DNA of 64,000 nucleotides, from NCBI RefSeq assembly GCF_000718305.1, contig NZ_JOFQ01000008.1, forward strand, positions 434,001 to 498,000, read 5' to 3'. The translations under genes were made by a program, and so were the position numbers. Within the stretch, counting starts at the first letter, position 1; each line of letters starts with the position of its first letter. The notes below the pieces were generated by a model. That model saw only the letters and a program-made list of their open reading frames with translations, was not told the DNA's origin and did no database searches. Below, piece by piece: positions 49,938-59,052 of the stretch. This stretch comes from Streptomyces niger (GTDB lineage Bacteria; Actinomycetota; Actinomycetes; Streptomycetales; Streptomycetaceae).

Positions 49938-50067
49938 GGATTCAGCATAAGGAGGCGTCGTGCCGGGTGGGTGGTACGCCGTACGGATGAGTGGAATCGG
50001 CCGCCCGCGTGGCCGGTGGGATCCCTGTGGCGAGAGGGGTTCGACGACGGGGCGTCGCGGTATGCCG

Positions 50068-50101
50068 GTGGCCCCGCCCGGAGGAAACCGGACGGGGCCA
50101 C
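50068..50101 (-). terminator. Terminator of the fadE-like gene
   Basis: An interrupted hairpin GTGGCCCCG with inner CCGG and matching CCGG-A-CGGGGCCAC, 55 bp after the acyl-CoA dehydrogenase stop. Confidence 0.7.
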
Positions 50102-50155
50102 ACGAGCGGCAGGCGGGCACGGGCCCTCAGCGGCGGTGGGAGACGCCGCGCCGGA

Positions 50156-51982
50156 TCAGAACGCCGCCTCGTCCAGCTCCATCAGGGACTGGTCGACGGA
50201 CTCGGCGAGCCCGCGCTGCACGGCGACGCCCGGCAGGACGTTGTGCGCGAAGAACTTCGCCGCCGCGATCTTGCCCTGGTAGAACGCCGCATCCTTGGAG
50301 GAGGCCGTGGCCAGCTTCTCCTGGGCCACCGCGGCGCCCTTGAGCAGCAGGTAGCCGATGACGACGTCACCGGAGGCCAGCAGCAGGCGAGTGGTGTTCA
50401 GGCCCACCTTGTAGATGGACTTGACGTCCTTCTCGGTGGCGGCGAGGTCGGTCAGCATCGCGCCGACGATCGCCTCCAGGTCACCGGCGGCCTTGGCCAG
50501 CTCGCCGCGGGCGCCCTCCAGCTCCTCGCCGCCGACCGCCTCGGCCAGGAACTTCTTGATGGTCTCGGACAGGGTGGTCAGCGCCGCGCCCTGGTTGCGG
50601 ACGATCTTCCGGAAGAAGAAGTCCTGGCCTTGGATCGCGGTGGTGCCCTCGTAGAGGGTGTCGATCTTGGAGTCCCGGATGTACTGCTCGATCGGGTACT
50701 CCTGCAGGTAGCCGGAGCCGCCGAAGGTCTGCAGCGACTGGGCCAGCTGCTCGTAGGACTTCTCCGAGCCGTAGCCCTTCACGATCGGCAGCAGCAGGTC
50801 GTTCAGCGCGTGCTCGGCGGCGGCGTCCTCGCCCGCGGCCTCCTTGATCAGGATCTCGTCCTGGACGGTGGCCGTGTAGAGGACCAGGGCGCGCATGCCC
50901 TCGGCGTACGCCTTCTGCGTCATCAGCGAGCGGCGCACGTCGGGGTGGTGCGTGATCGTGACGCGCGGCGCGGTCTTGTCGGTGAAGGCCGCCAGGTCCG
51001 GGCCCTGCACGCGCTCCTTGGCGTACTCCAGAGCGTTCAGGTAGCCGGTCGACAGGGTGGCGATGGCCTTCGTGCCGACCATCATCCGGGCGAACTCGAT
51101 GATGCGGAACATCTGGCGGATGCCGTCGTGCTTCTCGCCGATGAGCCAGCCCTTGGCCGGGTGCTTGTCGCCGAAGGTCATCTCGCACGTGTTGGAGGCC
51201 TTCAGGCCCATCTTGTGCTCGACGTTGGTGGCGTAGACGCCGTTGCGGGCGCCCAGCTCACCGGTCTCGAAGTCGAACTCGTACTTCGGCACGAGGAAGA
51301 GCGACAGGCCCTTGGTGCCCGGGCCTGCGCCCTCGGGGCGGGCCAGCACGTAGTGGAGGATGTTCTCCGACATGTCGTGCTCACCCGAGGTGATGAAGCG
51401 CTTCACACCCTCGATGTGCCAGGAGCCGTCCTCCTGCTTGATCGCCTTGGTACGGCCGGCGCCCACGTCCGAGCCCGCGTCGGGCTCGGTCAGGACCATG
51501 GTGGAGCCCCAGGCCTTCTCCGTGGCGATCTTGGCAATGTGCTTCTGCTGCTCGGTGCCCTCCTCGAAGAGCACGCCGGCGAACGCCGGGCCGGAGGCGT
51601 ACATCCATACGGCCGGGTTGGAGCCCAGGATGGACTCGGCAAAGGCCCACAGCAGCGAGCGCGGCGTCGTGGTGCCGCCGATCTCCTCCGGAACGCCCAG
51701 CCGCCACCATTCGGCGTCCATGTACGCCTGGTAGCTCTTCTTGAAGCTCTCGGGAACGGGCGCGGTGTTGGTCTCGGGGTCGAAGACCGGCGGGTTCCGG
51801 TCGGCGTCCTCGAACGAGGCGGCCAGCTCGTTCTCGGCCAGCCGGGCGATCTCGGACAGCACGCTCTTGGCGGTGTCGACGTCCATCTCCGCGAACGGGC
51901 CGGTGCCGTACACGCTGTCGCGGCCGAGCACCTCGAAGAGGTTGAACTCGATGTCGCGGAGATTCGACTTGTAGTGCCCCAT
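50156..51982 (-). CDS. Long-form acyl-CoA dehydrogenase (FadE5-like)
   Basis: A 608-residue acyl-CoA dehydrogenase of the long type (about 600 residues, with an additional C-terminal helical domain), as in mycobacterial FadE5. Motifs: [20 protein letters not shown] (FAD/substrate), [31 protein letters not shown] and [20 protein letters not shown], with [19 protein letters not shown]. The catalytic base in this branch lies in the LYEGTTAIQ region. It should oxidise medium/long-chain acyl-CoA in beta-oxidation. GGAG lies 8 nt before ATG 51982. A dyad operator precedes it, suggesting control by a TetR-type fatty acid repressor. Confidence 0.93.
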   Translation of the reverse strand: MGHYKSNLRDIEFNLFEVLGRDSVYGTGPFAEMDVDTAKSVLSEIARLAENELAASFEDADRNPPVFDPETNTAPVPESFKKSYQAYMDAEWWRLGVPEEIGGTTTPRSLLWAFAESILGSNPAVWMYASGPAFAGVLFEEGTEQQKHIAKIATEKAWGSTMVLTEPDAGSDVGAGRTKAIKQEDGSWHIEGVKRFITSGEHDMSENILHYVLARPEGAGPGTKGLSLFLVPKYEFDFETGELGARNGVYATNVEHKMGLKASNTCEMTFGDKHPAKGWLIGEKHDGIRQMFRIIEFARMMVGTKAIATLSTGYLNALEYAKERVQGPDLAAFTDKTAPRVTITHHPDVRRSLMTQKAYAEGMRALVLYTATVQDEILIKEAAGEDAAAEHALNDLLLPIVKGYGSEKSYEQLAQSLQTFGGSGYLQEYPIEQYIRDSKIDTLYEGTTAIQGQDFFFRKIVRNQGAALTTLSETIKKFLAEAVGGEELEGARGELAKAAGDLEAIVGAMLTDLAATEKDVKSIYKVGLNTTRLLLASGDVVIGYLLLKGAAVAQEKLATASSKDAAFYQGKIAAAKFFAHNVLPGVAVQRGLAESVDQSLMELDEAAF

Positions 51983-52030
51983 GGCGACGGCTCCGTAATC
52001 CTTCGTGAGGAGGTCCTCAAACGCATACCA

Positions 52031-52043
52031 GGTAGTAGCTACC
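52031..52043. promoter_or_regulatory. Candidate operator upstream of fadE-like gene
   Basis: The dyad GGTAG-TAG-CTACC lies 49 bp upstream of the start codon, within a run of ACCAGG/GGTAG elements (52026-52055). It could be bound by a TetR-family fatty-acid regulator; none is encoded adjacent. Confidence 0.5.
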
Positions 52044-52222
52044 AGGATGCTACCCGTCGGTAATAAGAAGCAACCCCTAACGGCCCATCTGTGACGAGGT
52101 TCGCGGCGGGGCGCTTGTGTTCACGCGAAAGAGTGGTCCCTCTTGGAACGTCTGTCCGGTACGTGCGTGAGTGAATACGCTCGGTAGCTGACGGAGTGGG
52201 CAAGGCTGCAGAGGAGGGGTGA

Positions 52223-53770
52223 ATGCGCTCTCGCGTGCTGACAGCGGTCGTCCCCGTGTGGCTCAACCGAGGAAGCCACGCACGGGCGCATGCCGCGTGT
52301 CATGCCTCGGCGCTGCTGTGGAACCGAGCAGTGGCTTGGGTACGCAGCGAGTGGAGTGCCGGACGTTCACCGGGGCGCGAGGACGTCCGCCGGTACGTGA
52401 CCTCCTTGCCGGCCGAGGCGAGACCGCTGCACGCCCACACTGCCCAGGCAGTCGCCTACGACCTCGCGGAGGCGATCGTCCTCGGCCGCCGCAACAGGCA
52501 GCAAGGGGTGGCGCGGACAAAGCTGCCGTGGCGGCAGAAGAGCTACCGGCGGCTGGTCTTCACCACGGGTTTCGGCTGGAAGATCACTCGCGACGGACGG
52601 CTGGCGTTGTCGCTGGGCCGTGGACGCGAGCGGATCGTGCTGCCGGTGCCGGAGTTTCCCGACCGACAAGGGGAGACGGTCGCTCCTGACCGCTGGGGCG
52701 AGATGAAACTGTGCTGGGATGCAGCCGACCGTTCCTGGTCGCTGCGTGTCGCTTACCGCGCGCCGGACGACGGACTGCCGGACGCCGGTGACCGGAGCGA
52801 CGAAAGCGTCCCGGACATGCGAGTAGTGACGGTCGCGGTCGATGAGGGCCTCATCAATCCGATGGCGCTGGCCACGCGTGCCCCGGACGGTGGCTATGAG
52901 GTGGCGGTGATCAATGGGCGCTCCGCTCGTTCCCTCAAGCAGCGTCGGAACAAGGGCGTCGCGCAGCTCCAGGCGAAATCGGCGCGGTGCAGCAATGGTT
53001 CACGTCGCCACCGAAGGCTCGCAGCGGCCCGGAAGAAGCTCACTGCCCGTACCGACCGGAGCCTGCGCGATTTCAACCATCAAGTCACCGCGAAGGCCAA
53101 CCGCTTCATCCGCGAACAGGTGTCGGCTCATGAGAGAGCTGCTCCGGCGGAGGTACGAGTGATGGTGCGGCTGGTGGTGGGAAATGTTCGCGGGATCGAG
53201 AGGAACACCGAGAGGAAGCGTCGGAACGCGCGTTCCACCCGACAGCAGCTCTCTCAGTGGGAGCGGGGAACGCAGGAGCGTCAGCTGGCCTACAAGACGG
53301 GCCTGGTGATTCGGCATGTCGACGAGGCGTACTCCTCGCAGACCTGCCCGTACTGCCTCACCCGTTGCAAAGTGCGCGGGCGAACCTACGCATGTGTGAA
53401 CAGTGACTGCTCCCGGGTGCTGCACCGGGATGCGGTGGGCGGGGTGAACATCCACACCTTGGCCGTCAACGACGGGGCGTACGTCCCGGTGGCACCCGGC
53501 ATTCCCGTACGGGTGAAGTATCTGCGAGCCCTGCCCGGCTGGTCTTGCGATCAGCGGGGACGTCACTCCATGTATCAACGGGCGCGCTTGCGCGCGGGAC
53601 CGTGGAGCGGCCGTGAAGCACGTAGTAGCGCCCGGAACCGGGCCACCCGTGTCGACGCCTCCGGTGCTGCGGGTGTTGCTGTCTCCTTCTGCGAAGGAAG
53701 GCGTAGGGATCGCGAAGACGGTGTCGCTGCCCCACGGGGCGCCGGCAGGGCGGGTGCCCGTACTGCCTGA
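52223..53770 (+). mobile_element. tnpB: Solitary TnpB-like (IS200/IS605 OrfB family) RNA-guided nuclease homologue
   Basis: A 515-residue TnpB/OrfB-family protein without a tnpA partner. The N-terminal part (1-190) is a divergent helical/beta region. RuvC-I is VVTVAVDEGL with Asp207. The RuvC-II strand reads VRLVVGNVRGIE, where the canonical catalytic Glu position is Gly320. RHVDEAYSSQTCPYC has Glu368 just before the zinc finger (Cys375, 378, 391, 396), and RuvC-III is HRDAVGGVNI with Asp403. The relocated Glu368 may replace the missing one. The last about 100 residues after VNI are Arg-rich and unstructured and may overlap guide-RNA sequence. The ATG has GAGGAGGGG 3 nt upstream. Codon use looks less GC-biased than its neighbours. 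Confidence 0.85.
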
Positions 53771-53839
53771 CGGTCCGCGGACGACGGAAACTCCGGCTCT
53801 CACGCAGCCGGGGAGGTTCACTCAGTACGCTTTGCAGCT

Positions 53840-54313
53840 ATGTACGGCTACGACCAGAACGCGGGTGCGGGTCAGCAGGGTTACGGTGCTGCGCCGCCTC
53901 CGCCGCAGCAGGCTCCTGGCGGGTACGGCGGGCAGCCGCTGTACCCCGAGCCGTCCCCGCCCTCCCTTGCCGACGCGGTGCGCGCCTTCACGACCGGGTC
54001 GATGTCCGCCGAGGACTTCCAGGGGATCTTCTCGAACTCCAAGGTGTACTGCCCGCGCGGCGACAACCCGGGCTTCCTGGCGCTGCACAACACGCAGCAG
54101 CCGGTGATCCCGATGTTCACCTCGCTCAAGGAGCTGCGCGCGTACGCCGGCAAGGAGTCCAAGTACTTCGTGATCACGGGCGCCGAGGTGCTGGACCTGC
54201 TGCCCACGGGGTACGGCTTCGTGCTCGACATGGAGGGCGAGCACCGGATGGTGTTCGACGCCAAGGCCGTGGAGCAGATGGTCGACTTCGCCATGCGGCG
54301 GATGTACGGCTGA
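53840..54313 (+). CDS. SseB-domain protein
   Basis: A 157-residue protein. The N-terminus (1-40) is Gly/Gln/Tyr/Pro-rich (MYGYDQNAGAGQQGYGAAPP) and probably disordered. Residues 45-157 form an SseB-type N-terminal domain: DFQGIFSNSKVYCPRGDNPG, PVIPMFTSLKELRAYA, ITGAEVLDLLPTGYGFVLD. Its function in actinobacteria is unknown; SseB domains occur near type VII or serine-sensitivity systems. It starts 69 bp after the TnpB stop, so its promoter may lie in the mobile element. Confidence 0.85.
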   Translation: MYGYDQNAGAGQQGYGAAPPPPQQAPGGYGGQPLYPEPSPPSLADAVRAFTTGSMSAEDFQGIFSNSKVYCPRGDNPGFLALHNTQQPVIPMFTSLKELRAYAGKESKYFVITGAEVLDLLPTGYGFVLDMEGEHRMVFDAKAVEQMVDFAMRRMYG

Positions 54314-54357
54314 CCCGCACTTCTCGGGCGGCCGTCGTGCCGCCGCCCCGTCCCGAT

Positions 54358-54396
54358 GGGCCGGTCGCGTTCGGACGCGACCGGCCCTCCGGTTTT
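54358..54396 (+). terminator. Terminator of the SseB-domain gene
   Basis: A perfect 13-bp stem GGGCCGGTCGCGT / ACGCGACCGGCCC with a TCGG tetraloop followed by CTCCGGTTTTCTCT, a strong intrinsic terminator. Confidence 0.88.
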
Positions 54397-54442
54397 CTCT
54401 CCCTTGTGACCTGCGGGAATGCGTCGGGGAATGGAGTGCGCC

Positions 54443-54474
54443 TTGCGAGTTGTTCAGACTTCAACTAAATTGAA
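54443..54474 (+). promoter_or_regulatory. pirin promoter with overlapping dyad
   Basis: TTGCGA (54443-54448), a 17-bp spacer and TAAATT (54466-54471) form a good sigma-70-type promoter. The dyad TTCAA-CTAAA-TTGAA (54460-54474) covers its -10 box and is a plausible MarR-type operator. No regulator gene adjoins it. Confidence 0.65.
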
Positions 54475-54498
54475 ACCCGAACGACCGAGGAGGCCGTC

Positions 54499-55452
54499 AT
54501 GCCCGCAGTGACCGTTGAGAACCCGTTGACCCTGCCGCGCGTTGCGGCGCCCGCCGACGCCCGGCAGCGCTCCGCGCTCGCCGTATCGACCGCGCCCACC
54601 GGGTTCGAGGGCGAGGGCTTCCCCGTCCGCCGGGCCTTCGCCGGCATCGACTACAAGCACCTCGACCCGTTCATCATGATGGACCAGATGGGTGAGGTGG
54701 AGTACGCGCCCGGCGAGCCCAAGGGCACGCCGTGGCACCCGCACCGCGGCTTCGAGACGGTGACGTACCTGATCGACGGCACCTTCGTGCACCAGGACTC
54801 GCACGGGGGCGGCGGCACCATCAACGACGGCGACACCCAGTGGATGACGGCGGGCTCCGGCCTGCTGCACATCGAGGCGCCGCCGGAGTCGCTGGTGATG
54901 TCCGGCGGGCTCTTCCACGGCCTCCAGCTGTGGGTGAACCTGCCGAAGAAGGACAAGATGATGGCCCCCCGCTACCAGGACATCGGCGGCGGCCAGGTCA
55001 AGCTGCTGACCTCGTCCGACGGCGGTGCGCTGCTGCGCCTGATCGCGGGCGACATCGACGGGCACGAGGGTCCCGGCATCACGCACACGCCGATCACGAT
55101 GATGCACGTGTCGCTGAACCCGGGCGCCGAGCTGACGCTGCCCTGGCGGTCGGACTTCAACGCGCTGGCGTACGGGCTGGCCGGGCGCGGTACGGCGGGC
55201 CCCGAGGGCCGTCCGTTCCGCATGGGCCAGTCGGTCGTCTTCGGTGCCGGTGACTCGCTCACCATCAAGGCGGACGCCACGCAGGAGTCCCGCAGCCCGA
55301 ACTTCGAGGTCGTCCTCCTCGGTGGGCAGCCCATCCGCGAGCCGATGATGCACTACGGCCCGTTCGTGATGAACACCCACGCCGAGCTGGCCCAGGCCTT
55401 CGAGGACTTCCAGGCGGGCCGCCTCGGCACCATCCCGGCTGCTGCCGGCTGA
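54499..55452 (+). CDS. Pirin-family bicupin protein
   Basis: A 317-residue pirin. The metal-binding cupin motif reads GTPWHPHRGFETVTYLIDG, with HQDSHGGGG and LLHIEAPPE providing further ligands. FHGLQLWVNLPKKDKMMAPR is typical of the family. Pirins hold Fe(II) and act as quercetinase-like dioxygenases or as redox regulators; in Streptomyces a pirin modulates acyl-CoA dehydrogenase activity (family knowledge, so a link with the acyl-CoA genes in this window is conceivable). Transcribed from the promoter just upstream and followed by a parS site. GAGGAGG is 6 nt before the ATG. Confidence 0.92.
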   Translation: MPAVTVENPLTLPRVAAPADARQRSALAVSTAPTGFEGEGFPVRRAFAGIDYKHLDPFIMMDQMGEVEYAPGEPKGTPWHPHRGFETVTYLIDGTFVHQDSHGGGGTINDGDTQWMTAGSGLLHIEAPPESLVMSGGLFHGLQLWVNLPKKDKMMAPRYQDIGGGQVKLLTSSDGGALLRLIAGDIDGHEGPGITHTPITMMHVSLNPGAELTLPWRSDFNALAYGLAGRGTAGPEGRPFRMGQSVVFGAGDSLTIKADATQESRSPNFEVVLLGGQPIREPMMHYGPFVMNTHAELAQAFEDFQAGRLGTIPAAAG

Positions 55453-55478
55453 CCCGACCCGCTCCGGCCGGGCCCGGC

Positions 55479-55492
55479 GTTTCACGTGAAAC
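55479..55492. other. parS: parS (ParB-binding site), copy 7
   Basis: An exact GTTTCACGTGAAAC in the intergenic space after pirin. It is extended outward by flanking GGGCCCGGC/GCCGGGCCC, so that the whole 55470-55501 stretch is a palindrome that may double as the pirin terminator. Confidence 0.95.
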
Positions 55493-55552
55493 GCCGGGCC
55501 CGGCTCTGCGCTGTGCGGGCCGTCACGCGGCTCCGCGTGGTGGACTGGGTCG

Positions 55553-56680
55553 GTGCAGAAACGGATGAACAGGGATGAACGGGAAGCTCTGCTTCCCCTC
55601 GGTGCGCGTCGGGCGGCGGCCTGGTGCGGAGTGGCGCTGCTCGTCGTCGCGGTGGTCGCGGTCGCCATCTGGCTGACCGTCCACCTGAAGGCGGCCGTGA
55701 CGCCCGTCCTGCTGGCCCTGCTCGGCAGTGCCCTGCTCGGGCCGCTCTACCGGCGGCTGGTCGCGATGAAGCTCAACCGCTCGCTGGCGTCCGGGCTGAC
55801 CTGCGTCGCCCTGCTGGTGGTCGTCGGCGGAGCCGGGTACATCGTGATCTCCGCGCTGATCGACACCGGCGATCAGATCGTGGCGTCGGTGCAGCAGGCG
55901 ACCAAGGAGCTCAGCAAGCACCTGGGCGGCACCGGCACCTCGCTCGGAGACCTCACGGCGAACGCCAAGGAGCTGGCGCAGAAGTTCGGCGGCCGGGCCG
56001 CCACCGGGGTGCTCTCCGGCATCAGCTTGATCGGCCAGACCGTGGCCGCCGCCGTGCTGGCGCTGCTGCTGACGTTCTTCTTCCTGCGGGACGCGGACAA
56101 GGCGGTGGGCGTGCTGCGGTCCTGGGCGCCCGGCGACTCCGGGCCGCAGCTGGAGCGGATGGCGCGCCGCGGTTTCGAGGCGGTGGAGGGCTTCATGCGC
56201 GGCACGACGGTCATCGCGCTGATCGACGCCATCTGCATCACCGTCGGACTGCTGATCCTGGGGGTGCCGGGCGCGGTCGGGCTGGGGGCGCTGGTCTTCG
56301 TCGGCGCGTACATCCCGTACCTGGGCGCGTTCATCTCCGGCACCGTGTCGGTGCTGGTGGCGCTGGCCGACCGGGGCTTCGTGATCGCGCTGTGGGCGCT
56401 GGGCGTGGTGCTGTTCGTTCAGGTGCTGGAGGGCCACATCCTGCAGCCGCTGATCCAGAGCCGTACCGTCCACATGCACCCGGCCGTCGTGCTGCTCGCG
56501 ATCACCGCGGGCGCGAGCGTGGCGGGCATCCTCGGCATGCTGCTGGCCGTACCGCTGGCGGCCGCGGCGACGGGGATCCTGTCAGAGCTGCACGAGCGCT
56601 ACGCCGCCGGTTCGGACAGCGGCGGGCCGGACAGCGAGGGGCCGCCGTCCGGGGGCTCCTCCGGGGACGCGCCGGCCTGA
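55553..56680 (+). CDS. AI-2E family (PerM-type) transporter
   Basis: A 375-residue integral membrane protein of the AI-2E/PerM exporter superfamily with about seven transmembrane helices. VAVAIWLTVHLKAAVTPVLL is near the start; the family loop GVPGAVGLGALVFVGAYIPY, LGAFISGTVSVLVALADRGF and QVLEGHILQPLIQSRTVHMH are diagnostic. The transported substrate is unknown. The GTG start at 55553 is taken; an in-frame ATG lies 4 codons later. The last 27 codons overlap, in antisense, the end of the convergent phosphatase gene. Confidence 0.88.
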   Translation: MQKRMNRDEREALLPLGARRAAAWCGVALLVVAVVAVAIWLTVHLKAAVTPVLLALLGSALLGPLYRRLVAMKLNRSLASGLTCVALLVVVGGAGYIVISALIDTGDQIVASVQQATKELSKHLGGTGTSLGDLTANAKELAQKFGGRAATGVLSGISLIGQTVAAAVLALLLTFFFLRDADKAVGVLRSWAPGDSGPQLERMARRGFEAVEGFMRGTTVIALIDAICITVGLLILGVPGAVGLGALVFVGAYIPYLGAFISGTVSVLVALADRGFVIALWALGVVLFVQVLEGHILQPLIQSRTVHMHPAVVLLAITAGASVAGILGMLLAVPLAAAATGILSELHERYAAGSDSGGPDSEGPPSGGSSGDAPA

Positions 56681-58806
56681 GCCGCGGCCGCCGCGAGGCT
56701 GTCCCCGGCGTCCTCGTACAGCTCGAACCAGATGGACTTGCCGTCCCCGCGCGGGTCCACGCCCCAGGCGCCGGCCAGCAGCTCCATCAGGACCAGGCCG
56801 CGCCCGGAGGATGCCAGCTCGCCGGGGCGGCGGCGGTGCGGCAGCTCGTCGCTGCTGTCGGCCACGTCCACCCGGATGCGCCGGGCGCCTCTCGCACCGG
56901 AGATCTCGGCGACCAGCAGGGCGTCGCCGTCGGTGTGCAGCAGCACGTTGGTGACCATTTCGGAGACCATCAGGACGGCCGAGTCGACCTGGTCCTCGTC
57001 GGTCCAGTCGTGCAGCACGTCGCGGATCTGGCCGCGGGCCTCGGCGATCCGCTCCGGCTCGGCCTGCGCGATGGTCAGGACCGTACGGCGGACCGGCAGC
57101 CCGGGCTGCAGCCCGCCGGTGCCGATGGCGCAGCTGGCGCTCTCCCGGGACAGCAGCAGCATCGCGATGTCGTCCTCGCGGCGGTCCACCAGCGGCCCGG
57201 TGGTGTGGTGCGAGGACGGCCCGTGCACGGCCTGCACCAGGGCGTCGGCGAGCCGCTCCAGTCCGTCCTCGGTGTCCGGGTCCTCGTGGGCCTCCATGAC
57301 GTCCCGCAGCCGCGTCCAGCCGCTCTCCAGGTCGTGCCCGCCGGTCTCGATCAGCCCGTCCGTGCAGACCAGCATCGTCTCGCCGGGCTCCAGGACGAGC
57401 CGGGTGGTCGGGTAGTCCGTGTCCGGGTCGATGCCCAGCGGCATCCCGCCCGCGGTCGGCCGGACCAGCATTGTGCCGTCCGTCATCCGGATGGCGGGGT
57501 CGGGGTGGCCGGCCCGCGCGATGTCCAGCAGCCCGGTGGCCGGGTCGACCTCGATGTAGAGGCAGGTGGCGAAGCGCGGGTCCAGCCCCTCGGCCTCGGT
57601 GTCGTTCAGGCCGGCGAGGAACCGCGAGGCGCGGGAGAGCACGGCGTCGGGGTGGTGGCCCTCGGAGGCGTACGCCCGCAGCGCGATCCGCAGCTGGCCC
57701 ATGAGCCCCGCGGCCCGTACGTCGTGGCCCTGGACGTCACCGATGACCAGCGCGATCCGGCCCGACGGCAGAGTGATCATGTCGTACCAGTCGCCGCCGA
57801 CCTCCAGGCCGCCGCCGGTGGGCACGTACCGTGCGGCCACCGCCATACCGGGGATGTCCGGCTGGACCGTGGGCATCATGCTGCGCTGCAGGCCCGTGGT
57901 CAGCTCCAGCTGCGACTCCTGGTCCCCGGCGCGGTGCAGGGCCTGGGCGAGCATCCGGGCGACGGTGGTGAGCACGGAGCGCTCGTCGGGGGTGAAGGCG
58001 ACGCGGTGGCCGAAGGCGGCCATCCAGGCGCCGACCGTCCGGCCCGCGCTGATCAGCGGCAGGAAGGCCCAGGACTGGCGCCCGAAGCGCTCGGCCATCG
58101 GCCAGGTCACGGGGAACCGGCGGCTGTACTCCTCGGGCGTGGGCAGGTAGATGGCCCGCCCGGTCCGTATCACCTCGGCGGCCGGGTAATCGGTGTCCAG
58201 CGGCATGTCGACGAAGGGCTGCTCGGCCCCCGGCTTGTGCCCGTGGTGCCCGATCACCGATATGTGGTCGCCTTTGATGCCGAAGACGGCCAGCCCGTCG
58301 GGCATGAAGCCGGGCATGGACAGGCCGGCGGCCACCCGCAACACCTCGGCGGTGGAGCGGGCCTCGGCCAGCGCGCGCCCCGCGTCCAGCAGGAACGCCT
58401 CCCGGGAGCGGCGCCAGTCGCCGGTGACGGGGGTGCGCGCCGCGGACGTACCGGGCTGCGGCTCGGGGACCTCTTGGAGGGTGCCGACCAGCTCGTAGCT
58501 GTTGTCCAGCGGGGTGACGCGGGCGCGGCAGCGAACGACGCGCAGGACCTTGCCGTCGTCGCGCATGACGCGGAGCCGGCCCTCGGCGAGGGTGTTCTCG
58601 GTGAGCGCGAGGTGGACGACGCCGTTGATCTCGGCGAAGTCGACGGCGTGGAAGCGCGAGCGGATGAAGGCCTCGCTGAAGTCGGCGGGCTCCTCGGGCA
58701 GGCCGAGCAGCCTGGCCGCCTCGGCGTCCAGCGTCACCTTGCCGACTGAGTGGTCCCAGTGCCACAGGCCCGTGCCGATGGCGGCCAGGACGTCCTTGGT
58801 GCGCAT
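56599..58806 (-). CDS. SpoIIE-type PP2C phosphatase with PAS, GAF and HATPase domains
   Basis: A 735-residue multidomain signal protein. Residues 1-115 are PAS-like (IGTGLWHWDHSVGKVTLDAE), 135-300 GAF-like, 330-545 a PP2C-type SpoIIE/RsbU phosphatase (GGDWYDMITLPSGRIALVIG, DVQGHDVRAAGLMGQLRIAL, LVCTDGLIETGGHDLESGWT, REDDIAMLLL), and 590-710 an RsbW-like HATPase (SEMVTNVLLHTDGDALLV, GRGLVLMELLAGAWGVDP). Such proteins dephosphorylate anti-anti-sigma factors and phosphorylate them, so it may act alone as a partner switch. Its tail overlaps the AI-2E transporter gene by 82 bp. Confidence 0.93.
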   Translation of the reverse strand: MRTKDVLAAIGTGLWHWDHSVGKVTLDAEAARLLGLPEEPADFSEAFIRSRFHAVDFAEINGVVHLALTENTLAEGRLRVMRDDGKVLRVVRCRARVTPLDNSYELVGTLQEVPEPQPGTSAARTPVTGDWRRSREAFLLDAGRALAEARSTAEVLRVAAGLSMPGFMPDGLAVFGIKGDHISVIGHHGHKPGAEQPFVDMPLDTDYPAAEVIRTGRAIYLPTPEEYSRRFPVTWPMAERFGRQSWAFLPLISAGRTVGAWMAAFGHRVAFTPDERSVLTTVARMLAQALHRAGDQESQLELTTGLQRSMMPTVQPDIPGMAVAARYVPTGGGLEVGGDWYDMITLPSGRIALVIGDVQGHDVRAAGLMGQLRIALRAYASEGHHPDAVLSRASRFLAGLNDTEAEGLDPRFATCLYIEVDPATGLLDIARAGHPDPAIRMTDGTMLVRPTAGGMPLGIDPDTDYPTTRLVLEPGETMLVCTDGLIETGGHDLESGWTRLRDVMEAHEDPDTEDGLERLADALVQAVHGPSSHHTTGPLVDRREDDIAMLLLSRESASCAIGTGGLQPGLPVRRTVLTIAQAEPERIAEARGQIRDVLHDWTDEDQVDSAVLMVSEMVTNVLLHTDGDALLVAEISGARGARRIRVDVADSSDELPHRRRPGELASSGRGLVLMELLAGAWGVDPRGDGKSIWFELYEDAGDSLAAAAAQAGASPEEPPDGGPSLSGPPLSEPAA

Positions 58807-59052
58807 TGCATCACTTTATGTGGGTTTCACGGAGGCCCACCAGTGAGAAGGACGTGACCCTGGTCCCATGGTGTTCCACCGGGAAGCTCTCGGGGGGCTT
58901 TGTCGTGGATATGGCAACCCGGAGGGACGGGGCGGAGCGGTAACCTGGAGCGGTTATGCCAATCCTGGGGTGATCATCGGGTGTCGACCGGGAGCCGACC
59001 CGGCCTCCCGCCCCCGTTGCCCCACCTCGACTCGCGACGACTTGGATGAGCG

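Noticed and set aside
52118..52131. TGTTCACGCGAAAG as an eighth, degenerate parS
   Set aside because: Four mismatches to the 14-bp consensus, including both ends; not counted without ParB binding data.
55624..58749. Very long (about 1040-codon) open frame through the AI-2E and SpoIIE genes
   Set aside because: Antisense to the SpoIIE gene and frameshifted relative to the transporter; Arg/Gly/Ala-rich shadow only.
58826..58840. GGTTTCACGGAGG upstream of the SpoIIE gene as parS
   Set aside because: Only a half-site matches; the other arm is unrelated.
58807..59052. T-box or other riboswitch in the aspS leader
   Set aside because: No T-box sequence (AGGGTGGNACCGCG-like) or stable specifier hairpin could be seen.
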